The notes below the pieces were generated by a model. That model did not search any database and was not told the origin of the DNA. It saw only the letters and a list, made by a program, of their open reading frames with translations. A stretch of DNA of 38,516 bases from positions 1-38,516 of the forward strand of contig JAUHYP010000027.1 in NCBI GenBank assembly GCA_030426265.1, read 5' to 3'. Below are positions 1 to 7,640 of this stretch, in pieces; the first letter of the stretch is position 1, and every line of letters begins with the position of its first letter. Made by a program: the position numbers and the translations under genes. Origin of the DNA: Gammaproteobacteria bacterium (GTDB lineage: Bacteria; Pseudomonadota; Gammaproteobacteria; Xanthomonadales; SZUA-36).

Positions 1-39
1 TTTTAAGTCCCTTGCGTCTACCAGTTCCGCCACCCGGGC
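1..39 (-). tRNA. leuZ: tRNA-Leu (anticodon UAA), partial at window edge
   Basis: On the minus strand position 39 begins GCCCGGGTGGCGGAACTGG, the acceptor stem and D-arm of a leucine tRNA, and continues through GTAGACGCAAGGGACTTAAAA. This matches the class II tRNA-Leu pattern, with GGGA opening the anticodon stem and TAA as anticodon. The rest of the anticodon arm, the variable arm and the 3' end lie outside the window. Identification rests on similarity to E. coli leuZ. Confidence 0.9.
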
Positions 40-159
40 GACGCGCGAATTCTACATGGATAGTCACCGTGGCTGGTCGGGAATGCCCCACGCCACTGTT
101 TGACTTCACCGACAGCCGCACAGGAAGAATTCCGACAACTGGCGATGGATCATCCGCCA

Positions 160-189
160 TTGGCCTGATCGTACGATGAAGCGTATGAT
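160..189 (+). promoter_or_regulatory. Possible sigma70 promoter of the toxin-antitoxin module
   Basis: TTGGCC at 160-165 and TATGAT at 184-189 are separated by 18 bases. A 10-base palindrome (ATCGTACGAT, 168-177) lies between them and could be an autoregulatory operator, as is usual for antitoxins of this kind. A start near 196 would favour translation from the ATG at 221. This was read by eye only. Confidence 0.3.
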
Positions 190-220
190 TTACCGAACGA
201 TCCATAGCGCCAATGAAGCC

Positions 221-484
221 ATGACCGCCATTACTGCCAATGACCTGAAGACCAAGGGAATTTCCGCCCTGGAGTCTGCCCTGGAAGAAGACGGCGAAGT
301 TCGCGTGTCGGTTCGCGGCCAGGACCGATTTGTCATCCTGAGCGTCGATCGCTTTGCCCGGCTGCGGGAATTCGAACTGCTCGATGCCATTCGCGAGACG
401 CGGGAAGAGTACGAGGCCGGCAATTTCGATGTGATGACAGCCGAGGAACACATTCGTCGCTTGCTCGAAGACGATGAGGCATGA
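221..484 (+). CDS. Phd/YefM-family antitoxin of a type II toxin-antitoxin system
   Basis: The protein is 87 aa from this ATG. The N-terminus, MTAITANDLKTKGISALE, is the characteristic opening of Phd/YefM-like prevent-host-death antitoxins. The segment VSVRGQDRFVILSVDRF is the second and third strand of the DNA-binding dimer domain, and the acidic C-terminal half would wrap the toxin. Family knowledge: such proteins repress their own promoter and neutralise the partner toxin. An in-frame ATG at 176 would add 15 residues that do not look like the family, and no good ribosome site precedes it, so the inner start is preferred. The gene overlaps the downstream toxin by 11 bases, as expected for coupled translation. 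By eye the module is less GC-rich than the genes to its right. Confidence 0.8.
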   Translation: MTAITANDLKTKGISALESALEEDGEVRVSVRGQDRFVILSVDRFARLREFELLDAIRETREEYEAGNFDVMTAEEHIRRLLEDDEA

Positions 485-749
485 ACTCGTCTTTACTTTG
501 GCCTACCTGAGGCGCGCGAAGAAATTCCTGAAACGACACCCGAACCTTTTCCGCCAGTACCAGCGAACACTGGAATTGCTGGAACTCAATCCTTCACATC
601 CATCCTTGCGACTGCACGCGCTTCAAGGGCGCTTAGCGGGATTTCACGCAGTCTCTGTCAACCTGGCGTACCGAGTGACGATCGAATTCATGGTCGATGG
701 AAACCGAATCCTGCTCATCAATGTCGGCAAACACGAAGAGGTCTATTGA
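474..749 (+). CDS. RelE/ParE-superfamily toxin (type II TA system)
   Basis: This 91-aa basic protein has the RelE/ParE fold signature: an early helix with LRRAKKFLKRHP, a central LRLHALQGRLAGFHAVSV stretch, then YRVTIEF and the C-terminal strand ILLINVGKHEEVY. The GKHEEVY ending is typical of the YafQ/RelE-type mRNA interferase branch, where the late histidine takes part in ribosome-dependent mRNA cleavage. That activity is inferred from family and not shown here. It overlaps the antitoxin gene by 11 bases and converges on the TonB-dependent receptor gene 25 bases downstream. Placement close to a tRNA gene fits a mobile accessory module. Confidence 0.8.
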   Translation: MRHELVFTLAYLRRAKKFLKRHPNLFRQYQRTLELLELNPSHPSLRLHALQGRLAGFHAVSVNLAYRVTIEFMVDGNRILLINVGKHEEVY

Positions 750-774
750 GATCTGAAATCTCACTCCGTAGCGC

Positions 775-2796
775 TCACGGCACGTAGCGCCACTCCAGAA
801 AGAACCGTCTTCCAGCCCCCGGAAAGTAGCGGTAGTCACCGAACGCCCAGTCCGCGCGCTCGGCGTAGTATTCGTCCAGCAGGTTCGTGATGCGCAGCGC
901 CAGTTGGTGGCCGCTGTCGCCCAGGCGGTAGAAGGCCCGGGCATGGAACAGGTCGTGGCCGTCGTAGGTGAAGCGGTTGGCGGGCTCGAGGTAATAGCCG
1001 CCCTGGTGGACCCATTCGAGTTCCGCGTTGAAGGCGGGGGAGGGCGCCCATTCCAGCCGTGCGCCGGCCAGCCACTCCGGAGCGGTGTCGACGGCGTTGC
1101 CGTGGGTGATGTCGGATGCCGGCCGCTCGAAGGCATATTCGTGTTGCGCCCAGGTGGCGTTGGCGGCCAGGGTCCAAGTTTCCGCCAGCTGCCAGGCCAG
1201 GCTCGCTTCCACGCCCGCGTGATCCGTCTTTCCATCACTGACGTTGAAGCCCTGGTCGTCGCGGAAGATGACGTTGCTCTTGCGCATCGCGAAGGCGGTG
1301 AGTTCGAAGTCCACCGCGTCGGTGACGAACCGCAGACCCGCTTCCACGCTGTCCAAGGTTTCGCTGTCGATGTCGGCCACGTCCTGGCCGCTTTGCAGTC
1401 GATACAGTTCGGTGACCTGCGGTGGCCGGAAGCCGCGGGCCGCGCGGGCGAGCAGGGTGGTGGACTCGCTCACGCGCCATTGGAGCCCGATGGACGGGGC
1501 CAGGTTGTCGTAGGCGTCCTCCCGGTCCGCAGGGCGCGTGTAGAGACATCCCCCGAAACCGCAGGGCGTCCCATCGTCACGTGTATTGCCGTTCAGCATG
1601 CGGTTGTCGTAGTCGTAATCGATGCGCTCGGCGCGCAAGCCGGCGGTGAACGTCACGTCCGCCGACAGGTCTTGCCGGAACTGCACCCAGGCGGCGCCCA
1701 TCAGGGAGCGCACCGTGTAGTCGTAATGAAACCCCTGCGGACGAGTTTCCACAAGAAAGTCAGAGCCTTCCGTCGGGTTCTGTTGAAACTCGATCAGGTA
1801 ACCGTCAGCCCATTCCAGGTCGATTCCGAGGGTCCAGTGCTCGTCGGGCAACCAGCTGAACAACAGGCCGGCGGAATCCTGGCCGTTTTCCTCGAGGGGT
1901 TTGCCCGGCAGGAAGTGCTGCAGAAACTCCATGTCGCTGCTGCGCAGGTAGGGAATCAGTTCAAACTCGGAGCCATCGGCACGGGGCCACGTCCAGCGAC
2001 TGGTGACGCGCAGGGCATCCAGGCGGCGAAAGGCCTCGGGATTGAGGTTCTCTGTCCGCAGGACGGGGTCCTTGTACGCATCCTCGCCCAGGATGAAGCC
2101 GGCCGTGTCCTGGTCCAGCCAGGCCCAGGAAAACTGGCTGCGCACTTCGGCGCCCAGGGCTTCGGCGCGCCAGGCGCCGTTGACGAAGGCCTGTTCGAAG
2201 CCCTCATCCACACGGAAACTACGAGCATCAGTGTAGTTTGCGAGCAGGGCGGTGCTGTCGCCTGAAAGCGTCACGCGGCCACGGTAATAGTCATCCGTAC
2301 CCATCATCAACCCGGCGCCAAACCCCGCGGTTTCACTGGGATCTCCCGAGCTCACATCGATCACGCCGTGGAGCGCGTTGGCGCCGTAGATGGCGCTGCC
2401 GGGGCCCCGGGCGACGTCCACTCGCTCCGCCTGCAACAGGTTCACCTCGAACAGCTCATTGACGTTGCAGAACCCGGAAGGACGGATCGGCACCCGATCC
2501 TCGCGAATGGAGAAAGCGCCACAGGCGCCGGGTCCCGTGAGCACCGGCGAGCGGATGGCGATCAACGACTCCTGGCCGGAACCACGGCTGACCCAAGTGC
2601 CTGGTGTGCGATCGAACAGCTCATTGGGATGCGTGGCGGCCTCGAGCTGGATGTCCTCGGCGGTGAGCACACCGATGCCTGGAACGCTGCCCACATCGCG
2701 CTGGCGGGCCGTGGCGCGCACCTCGACGATTTCCACGGGCACAGGCGCGTCCTGGGCAACCGCCTGGAGGAGAATTGGGAGGATGGTGGAGAGCAT
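775..2796 (-). CDS. TonB-dependent outer-membrane receptor
   Basis: The protein is 673 aa. It starts with a short hydrophobic export signal (MLSTILPILLQAVAQ), followed by VEIVEVRATARQRD as a possible TonB-box region. A plug domain follows at about residues 27-150 and contains the hallmark ERVDVARGPGSAIYGANALHG. The rest is a beta-barrel with alternating aromatic strands (RGFRPPQVTELYRLQ, LRITNLLDEYYAERAD) and an aromatic-rich end, FFLEWRYVP, as outer-membrane insertion signal. Family role: high-affinity uptake of an iron chelate, vitamin or other large ligand, driven by TonB-ExbB-ExbD. The ligand cannot be told from sequence. Two cysteines in the plug (GPGACGAF and SGFCNVNE) are typical of one subgroup of these receptors. 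It stands alone, convergent with the toxin gene. Confidence 0.93.
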   Translation of the reverse strand: MLSTILPILLQAVAQDAPVPVEIVEVRATARQRDVGSVPGIGVLTAEDIQLEAATHPNELFDRTPGTWVSRGSGQESLIAIRSPVLTGPGACGAFSIREDRVPIRPSGFCNVNELFEVNLLQAERVDVARGPGSAIYGANALHGVIDVSSGDPSETAGFGAGLMMGTDDYYRGRVTLSGDSTALLANYTDARSFRVDEGFEQAFVNGAWRAEALGAEVRSQFSWAWLDQDTAGFILGEDAYKDPVLRTENLNPEAFRRLDALRVTSRWTWPRADGSEFELIPYLRSSDMEFLQHFLPGKPLEENGQDSAGLLFSWLPDEHWTLGIDLEWADGYLIEFQQNPTEGSDFLVETRPQGFHYDYTVRSLMGAAWVQFRQDLSADVTFTAGLRAERIDYDYDNRMLNGNTRDDGTPCGFGGCLYTRPADREDAYDNLAPSIGLQWRVSESTTLLARAARGFRPPQVTELYRLQSGQDVADIDSETLDSVEAGLRFVTDAVDFELTAFAMRKSNVIFRDDQGFNVSDGKTDHAGVEASLAWQLAETWTLAANATWAQHEYAFERPASDITHGNAVDTAPEWLAGARLEWAPSPAFNAELEWVHQGGYYLEPANRFTYDGHDLFHARAFYRLGDSGHQLALRITNLLDEYYAERADWAFGDYRYFPGAGRRFFLEWRYVP

Positions 2797-2950
2797 GAAT
2801 GGCGTAGGTTACGGATGGCCGGGTTGCGGGTACAGCGGGGGTTACCGTTGCTTTTGATCAAGCGACAGACATTGGCGTTTGATGAAAGTTGAATGTGCCA
2901 ACGACCCAGTGACGTTTCCGCGGAAAACTTTTCTATATCAAAGATTAGCT

Positions 2951-2966
2951 ATTATTTATAAATAAT
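2951..2966. repeat. Perfect 16-bp AT palindrome, candidate operator
   Basis: ATTATTTATAAATAAT reads identically on both strands and sits 155 bases upstream of the TonB-dependent receptor start. An iron-responsive (Fur-like) site would be expected before such a receptor, but the match to the Fur consensus is only general AT symmetry, so the regulator is not assigned. Confidence 0.4.
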
Positions 2967-3124
2967 TGAAATATCTACTAATGTATACACATAGATTCTT
3001 ATAGCCTTCAGCTATGAGACGACGCAAGCCTGGCCGCCAGCTTGCAATGGAACGTATCAACAGACGAATCAGTGGCTCGAGATCGGATAGGGGGTTTCAG
3101 GCCAGAACACGCCATTTGTACGCT

Positions 3125-3152
3125 TTGACCCATACTTTATTTAACATAATAT
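3125..3152 (+). promoter_or_regulatory. Promoter-like -35/-10 pair pointing into the end of the sdh operon
   Basis: TTGACC (3125-3130) and TAATAT (3147-3152) are 16 bases apart on the plus strand. Transcription would run antisense into ygfX, and no good plus-strand gene follows. The same AT-rich block also reads TATAAT on the minus strand (3155-3160), so it could instead serve the receptor gene. Confidence 0.3.
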
Positions 3153-3183
3153 ACATTATACGCATGTTGATATGGGTGGCGGT

Positions 3184-3714
3184 TCAGCCGGGGAAGTCGA
3201 GTTTTCGGTGTTTCAGCCACACGCGGAGGCGTCGGTATTCGCCTGGACGTTGCAGGTGTCGCCAGATCGGGCAGTGAACCCTGCCCCAGGGCAGATCCAC
3301 CCCGATCACGGCGATATGACGTCGTTCCCAGGAACGCAGCGCCAGGCGCCCCTGGAACCATACTGAAGGAGGTCCAGCCCGACGCATTTCACGGTAGCGG
3401 ACCCGGCCGTTGCGGGAAATGGCCAGGTCCACGATCGGTTCGAGCTGGAAACTTCTCAGCCCTGGCGCGGAAATCGTGAGGGCCGACAAAACCCCCAGGG
3501 CCGTCTGCCAGAACACGAGCGGAGCGATGAGGAAGGCCAGGGCAGCCAGCCCGCCGGCGACCAGTGGCACCACCCACCCTGCCCTCGGTCCATACCCCGC
3601 GCGCAGGCGCAGCGGTGCGTCAAATCCCGCGAATGGCGTCGATGAGGGGCTGGAAGCGGACGGATCCTGGGTCGTCGTGACCCTGCAGCCAGTCCCAGAG
3701 GCGGTCGTCTTCAC
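3184..3714 (-). CDS. ygfX: YgfX-like inner-membrane protein (CptA family), start uncertain
   Basis: The recognisable domain starts at about position 3618 with APLRLRAGYGP. Two membrane segments follow (WVVPLVAGGLAALAFLIA and WQTALGVLSALTI), then a cytoplasmic beta-rich part with WFQGRLALRSW and a basic end. Length and position directly after sdhE match the YgfX family, a small membrane protein encoded with SdhE in many gammaproteobacteria and also described as a toxin-like cell-division inhibitor (CptA). No ATG, GTG or TTG occurs in frame near the expected start. The nearest are GTG at 3714 (used here) and ATG at 3780, both well inside sdhE in another frame. The residues encoded there ([15 protein letters not shown]) do not look like a real protein start. 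A CTG at 3612 is another possibility. Confidence 0.65.
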   Translation of the reverse strand: MKTTASGTGCRVTTTQDPSASSPSSTPFAGFDAPLRLRAGYGPRAGWVVPLVAGGLAALAFLIAPLVFWQTALGVLSALTISAPGLRSFQLEPIVDLAISRNGRVRYREMRRAGPPSVWFQGRLALRSWERRHIAVIGVDLPWGRVHCPIWRHLQRPGEYRRLRVWLKHRKLDFPG

Positions 3715-3865
3715 AGGCCAAGAGTGCCTCGAAGTCCGGCCAGGCGCCGTCGGCAAGGGCCGCTGCTTCGCGTCGGACAAACGCTTCCAGGAGGAGGTCG
3801 AGTTCCTTCATGCCGCGCCGGCACAGCCAACGCAGCCGGTTCACCCGGGCATTGCCGGTCGTCAC
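3620..3865 (-). CDS. sdhE: FAD assembly factor SdhE
   Basis: This 81-aa protein contains the conserved [14 protein letters not shown] near residues 16-29, including the R-G-x-x-E motif that SdhE (YgfY; mitochondrial SDHAF2/Sdh5) uses to help attach FAD covalently to SdhA. The later part, [18 protein letters not shown], matches the family's helical bundle. Its ATG overlaps the sdhB stop in an ATGA junction, so it should be co-translated with the complex it matures. The preceding sdhCDAB operon makes the assignment secure. Confidence 0.95.
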   Translation of the reverse strand: MTTGNARVNRLRWLCRRGMKELDLLLEAFVRREAAALADGAWPDFEALLACEDDRLWDWLQGHDDPGSVRFQPLIDAIRGI

Positions 3866-4647
3866 TTGCCCTTGCGGGCCAGCAGCATCTTCTTGGTTTC
3901 GGCGATGGCCAGGCCCGGGTTCAGGCCCTTCGGACAGGCCGAGGTGCAGCTGAGGATGGTGTGGCAGCGATACAGACGGTAGGCGTCGTCCAGGTAGTCC
4001 AGGCGCGCCTCGCGGTCGCCGTCACGGCTGTCGGCCAGCCAACGGTAGGCCTGCAGCAGGATGGCGGGACCCAGGTAACGGTCGCCGTTCCACCAGTAGC
4101 TGGGGCAGGAGGTCTGGCAGCAGGCGCAAAGGATGCATTCGTACAGGCCGTCGAGCTTTTCACGTTCTTCGTGCGACTGCAGGCGCTCGCCCTCTTCCAC
4201 CGGCTTGCCGTCGTTGCGCAGCCAGGGCTTGATCGCGGCGTACTGTTCGTAGAAACCACTGAGGTCCGGCACCAGGTCCTTGACCACCGGCATGTGCGGC
4301 AACGGGTAGACCGTCACCTCGTCGTCCAGGTCTTCCAGCGCCGTGGTGCACGCCAGGGCGTTCTTGCCGCCGACGTTCATGGCGCAGGAGCCGCAGATGC
4401 CTTCACGGCAGGAGCGCCGGTAGGTCAAGGACGGGTCGATCTCGTTCTTCACCTGGTTGATGGCGTCGAGCAGCATCGGGCCGCAGGTGTCGAGATCCAC
4501 TGTGTAGCTGTCGATGCGCGGGTTCTCGTCGCTGTCCGGATCGAAGCGATAGATTTTCAGCGTCTTGGTGCGCGAGGCGCCGGCGATCGGCGGATGGGTC
4601 TTGCCGGTGACCGGGCGGGCGTTTTTCGGTAAGCGAAGCTGGAGCAT
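3862..4647 (-). CDS. sdhB: Succinate dehydrogenase iron-sulfur subunit SdhB
   Basis: The 261-aa protein carries electrons from SdhA-bound FAD to the quinone site. All three cluster motifs are visible: the [2Fe-2S] set in [16 protein letters not shown] with a further Cys in NALAC, the [4Fe-4S] motif [12 protein letters not shown], and the [3Fe-4S] set in [19 protein letters not shown]. An N-terminal extension of about 25 residues precedes the ferredoxin-like domain. It lies 18 bases downstream of sdhA and overlaps sdhE by 4 bases. Confidence 0.97.
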   Translation of the reverse strand: MLQLRLPKNARPVTGKTHPPIAGASRTKTLKIYRFDPDSDENPRIDSYTVDLDTCGPMLLDAINQVKNEIDPSLTYRRSCREGICGSCAMNVGGKNALACTTALEDLDDEVTVYPLPHMPVVKDLVPDLSGFYEQYAAIKPWLRNDGKPVEEGERLQSHEEREKLDGLYECILCACCQTSCPSYWWNGDRYLGPAILLQAYRWLADSRDGDREARLDYLDDAYRLYRCHTILSCTSACPKGLNPGLAIAETKKMLLARKGK

Positions 4648-4665
4648 GATTCAGCGGTCCTGGGA

Positions 4666-6456
4666 TCAGTAAACGCGGGCCTTGGGCGGCACCACTTCGA
4701 CGTCGTCCGATAGCGTGTACATGTGCACGGGCCGGTAGTCGAGACTCACCCTGCCCTGTTCGTCCACCCACTGCAGCGAGTGTTTCATCCAGTTCTCGTC
4801 GTCCCGGTCCGGGAAGTCCTCGTGCGCGTGCGCGCCACGGCTTTCCTTGCGGTTCTCGGCGCCGACGATGGTGGCCTGGGCGCAGGCCAGCAGGTTGCGC
4901 AGTTCCAGGGTCTCGGCCAGGTCGGAGTTCCACACCAGGGAACGGTCGGCGACCTTCACCTCGGCAAAGGAATCGTAGACGCCCTGCATCAGGGTCACGC
5001 CTTCGGCCAGGGTTTCGCTGGTGCGGAACACGGCGGCATGGTTCTGCATCGTCTGCTGCATGTTGTCGCGGATGCTGGCCGTGCTGAGCTCGCCGTCGGC
5101 ATGGCGCAGGCGGTCGAATTCACCCAGGGCCTTGTCCAGGGACGCCTGCGGCACGGCCGGATGCGGCGTGTTGGGCTTGATCACCTCGGCGCAGCGGTGC
5201 GCCACGGCACGCCCGAACACGATCAGGTCCAGCAGGGAATTCGAGCCCAGGCGGTTGGCGCCGTGAACGGACACGCAGGCCGCTTCGCCGATGGAGAACA
5301 GGCCCGGGATGACGTGATCCGGATTGCCGTCCTTCAGGGTCACCACCTCGCCACGGTAGTTGGTCGGGATGCCGCCCATGTTGTAGTGCACCGTCGGCAG
5401 CACGGGGATCGGATCCTTGGTCACGTCCACGCCGGCGAAGATGCGCGCGCTCTCGGCGATACCCGGCAGACGCTCCTCGATGACTTCCGAGCCCAGGTGC
5501 TGCAGGTTCAGGTGAATGTGGTCGCCCTTGGGTCCGACCCCCCTGCCCTCGCGAATCTCGATGGTCATCGAGCGGCTCACGACATCGCGGCTGGCCAGGT
5601 CCTTGGCGTTGGGCGCGTAGCGCTCCATGAAGCGCTCGCCCTCGGAGTTGGTCAGGAAGCCGCCTTCGCCACGCACGCCCTCGGTGATCAGCACGCCGGC
5701 GCCGTAGACGCCGGTGGGATGGAACTGGACGAACTCCATGTCCTGCATCGGCAGCCCGGCACGGATCACCATGCCGTTGCCGTCCCCGGTGCAGGTGTGC
5801 GCCGAGGTACAGGAGAAGTAGCTGCGGCCGTAGCCGCCGGTGGCCAGGATGACGGCATGCGAGCGGAACAGGTGCAGCGTGCCGTCGGACAGGTCCCAGG
5901 CCAGGACGCCGCGGCAGGCGCCGTCCTCGTCCATGATGAGGTCGACCGCGAAGTACTCGATGAAGAACTCCGCGTCATGCGCCAGCGACTGCTGGTACAG
6001 GGTGTGCAGGATGGCGTGGCCGGTGCGGTCGGCCGCCGCGCAGGTGCGCTGCGCCGTGCCCTGGCCGTAGTGCGTGGTCATGCCGCCGAAGGGGCGCTGG
6101 TAAATCTTGCCTTCCGGCGTGCGCGAGAACGGAACGCCAAAGTGCTCGAGTTCGATCACCGAGGGAATGGCCTCGCGACACATGTACTCGATGGCGTCCT
6201 GGTCGCCCAGCCAGTCCGAACCCTTGATGGTGTCGTACATGTGCCAGCGCCAGTCGTCCTCGCCCATGTTGCCCAGCGCCGCGGACATGCCGCCCTGCGC
6301 CGCCACCGTATGGCTGCGGGTCGGGAAAAGCTTGGTGACACAAGCCGTGGACAGGCCGGTGGCCGCCAGGCCCATGGTGGCGCGCAGTCCGGCGCCGCCG
6401 GCGCCGACGACCACCACGTCGTATTCGTGTTCGATGAGGGGATAGGCTGCCGTCAT
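4666..6456 (-). CDS. sdhA: Succinate dehydrogenase flavoprotein subunit SdhA
   Basis: The protein is 596 aa, the normal size. The N-terminal Rossmann motif [17 protein letters not shown] binds [19 protein letters not shown] contains the histidine that carries covalent [18 protein letters not shown] and [19 protein letters not shown] are conserved active-site and FAD regions. It oxidises succinate to fumarate in the TCA cycle and respiratory chain (complex II), on the cytoplasmic face of the inner membrane. It lies between sdhD (3 bases upstream) and sdhB. Confidence 0.98.
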   Translation of the reverse strand: MTAAYPLIEHEYDVVVVGAGGAGLRATMGLAATGLSTACVTKLFPTRSHTVAAQGGMSAALGNMGEDDWRWHMYDTIKGSDWLGDQDAIEYMCREAIPSVIELEHFGVPFSRTPEGKIYQRPFGGMTTHYGQGTAQRTCAAADRTGHAILHTLYQQSLAHDAEFFIEYFAVDLIMDEDGACRGVLAWDLSDGTLHLFRSHAVILATGGYGRSYFSCTSAHTCTGDGNGMVIRAGLPMQDMEFVQFHPTGVYGAGVLITEGVRGEGGFLTNSEGERFMERYAPNAKDLASRDVVSRSMTIEIREGRGVGPKGDHIHLNLQHLGSEVIEERLPGIAESARIFAGVDVTKDPIPVLPTVHYNMGGIPTNYRGEVVTLKDGNPDHVIPGLFSIGEAACVSVHGANRLGSNSLLDLIVFGRAVAHRCAEVIKPNTPHPAVPQASLDKALGEFDRLRHADGELSTASIRDNMQQTMQNHAAVFRTSETLAEGVTLMQGVYDSFAEVKVADRSLVWNSDLAETLELRNLLACAQATIVGAENRKESRGAHAHEDFPDRDDENWMKHSLQWVDEQGRVSLDYRPVHMYTLSDDVEVVPPKARVY

Positions 6457-6459
6457 GGC

Positions 6460-6795
6460 TCAGGCTCCGAAATGCGTGTTCGCCACGACCCAGATCACCA
6501 CGACCACACCCGCGCCGCAGCCCACGTGCGTGAGCACGCTCAGCAGGCGGGAGAGACCGCCCGCGGGGACGTAGTCTTCGATCATCGTCATCACCCCGGC
6601 CTGCGTGTGGTACAGCGCGGTCACGGCCAGCAGCACGGCGGCGATGGAATTCAGGGGCTGGCGGAAGAATGCCAGGGCGCTCGCGTGGTCGGCGCCGGCC
6701 AACGTCACGCCGGCCCACAACAGCCAGCCGCAGAGCGGGATCAACAGCACGGCCAGCACACGCTGGCGCAGCCAGTCCTTCGCGCCGGCGCTCAT
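6460..6795 (-). CDS. sdhD: Succinate dehydrogenase membrane anchor subunit SdhD
   Basis: The gene encodes 111 aa from the ATG at 6795, which overlaps the sdhC stop as ATGA. A longer open frame extends upstream but is only the out-of-frame shadow of sdhC. Three hydrophobic segments are seen (VLAVLLIPLCGWLLWAG, SIAAVLLAVTALYHT, VGCGAGVVVVIWVVAN). His63 in YHTQAGVMTMIEDYV aligns with the E. coli SdhD haem b ligand (H71). With SdhC it anchors complex II and forms the ubiquinone site. Confidence 0.92.
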   Translation of the reverse strand: MSAGAKDWLRQRVLAVLLIPLCGWLLWAGVTLAGADHASALAFFRQPLNSIAAVLLAVTALYHTQAGVMTMIEDYVPAGGLSRLLSVLTHVGCGAGVVVVIWVVANTHFGA

Positions 6796-7184
6796 GACGC
6801 GCACCACAGGGTCAGGGCCCAGATCGCCAGGGTGGCGACGATGGCCAGCCAGCCCGTGCTTTGGATCTGGGGCTTGCTGAAGAAGCGGCCGGTGTCCCAC
6901 ACCAGGTGGCGGATGCCCGCGCACAGGTGAAAGCTCACCGCCAGGGCGGCCAGCCAGGCGATGGCGGTGCCGATCCAACCGCTCATGAAGGCCTGCATCG
7001 CCGCGAACGGCTCGGGGCCGAGTCCCAGCGTCAGCATCCACAGGCAGGCCAGCGGCGCCAGGATCATCGCCAGGAACACGCCGCTCATCCGGAACCCGAT
7101 CGACATCAGGGTCTGGAATTCAAAGCGGTAGTAGGGCCCCAGCATGTAGGGCGACAGGGGTCTTTGCTTGGGTTTGCTGCTCAT
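6792..7184 (-). CDS. sdhC: Succinate dehydrogenase cytochrome b556 subunit SdhC
   Basis: The gene encodes 130 aa from the ATG at 7184 (MSSKPKQRPLSPYMLGPYY). Upstream in-frame ATGs at 7190, 7214 and 7244 would add residues unlike the family. RPLSPYML and the SIGFRMSGVFL helix form the quinone-side part. FHLCAGIRHLVWD holds the haem b ligand (His86, equivalent to E. coli His84). Three membrane helices are visible. It is the first structural gene of sdhCDAB, 78 bases after the SdhAF4-like gene. Confidence 0.94.
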   Translation of the reverse strand: MSSKPKQRPLSPYMLGPYYRFEFQTLMSIGFRMSGVFLAMILAPLACLWMLTLGLGPEPFAAMQAFMSGWIGTAIAWLAALAVSFHLCAGIRHLVWDTGRFFSKPQIQSTGWLAIVATLAIWALTLWCAS

Positions 7185-7262
7185 GAGCATGCCTGGGTCA
7201 AAGGGTCTGGCCATCGATCGGGCCCCTACGGGTTCCCGTCTCACCAGCCCCGTATTTTACAT

Positions 7263-7475
7263 TCAGAAGTCGATGCAGCGGCCGGACTTTTCCCAGTCGC
7301 CGTAACGGGTGGGGTCCAGGCCGTCGCGGCCGCCAATTTCGCGGGGCGTGCCGTCCGGCTTCGTAGCGGCGGCGTCCGGGGTGACTTCCCCGGTGGAAAC
7401 ATCCGTAAGCACTGCCGTCGAAGCACCGACGTCATCACCGCCTTCCGGGTTTCTGGTCTCGTTGCTCTTGTTCAT
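7263..7475 (-). CDS. SdhAF4-like (DUF1674) succinate dehydrogenase assembly factor
   Basis: The encoded protein is 70 aa. Its first 40 residues are variable and disordered-looking. The C-terminus, PREIGGRDGLDPTRYGDWEK followed by SGRCIDF, is the hallmark of the DUF1674/SDHAF4 family (yeast Sdh8), known in mitochondria and some bacteria to bind flavinylated SdhA and promote its docking to SdhB. It lies immediately upstream of sdhCDAB on the same strand, which strongly supports the role. The ATG at 7475 is chosen because the longer frame upstream is antisense to ygfZ. Confidence 0.85.
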   Translation of the reverse strand: MNKSNETRNPEGGDDVGASTAVLTDVSTGEVTPDAAATKPDGTPREIGGRDGLDPTRYGDWEKSGRCIDF

Positions 7476-7640
7476 CGAGAGGATCCTGCCGGAGGGCGCA
7501 GGACGTGTCCGTCCTGGCCGCCCATCAAAGCGCGTGGGGACGCCCTTTTTCGAGGGCGAAAGGGTACTGGACCCGGGCTCCGGAGGCAACCGGAAAGCGT
7601 CACTCTCCTGCCCTTCCCTGCCCTGTGGTAGCGTACGCGC

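Larger units (their letters stand above)
2797..3183. other. Gene-free AT-rich intergenic region upstream of the receptor gene
   Basis: No convincing gene is present. The stretch is strikingly AT-rich around 2930-3005 and 3130-3170 in an otherwise GC-rich window. It separates the end of the sdh operon (ygfX, ending at 3184) from the start of the receptor gene at 2796 and should contain the receptor promoter. It also contains a perfect 16-base palindrome and a plus-strand promoter-like pair, listed separately. No cobalamin riboswitch box was recognised. Confidence 0.6.

Noticed and set aside
3014-3277. 87-codon plus-strand ORF in the AT-rich region running into ygfX
   Set aside because: Basic, low-complexity sequence that ends antisense to ygfX; no ribosome site, and the promoter-like pair lies inside it.
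4723-6930. 735-codon open frame on the plus strand across sdhA and sdhD
   Set aside because: It is antisense to unmistakable sdh genes. GC-rich codon bias leaves the opposite strand open. The translation is rich in His/Gly/Arg/Val without any domain.
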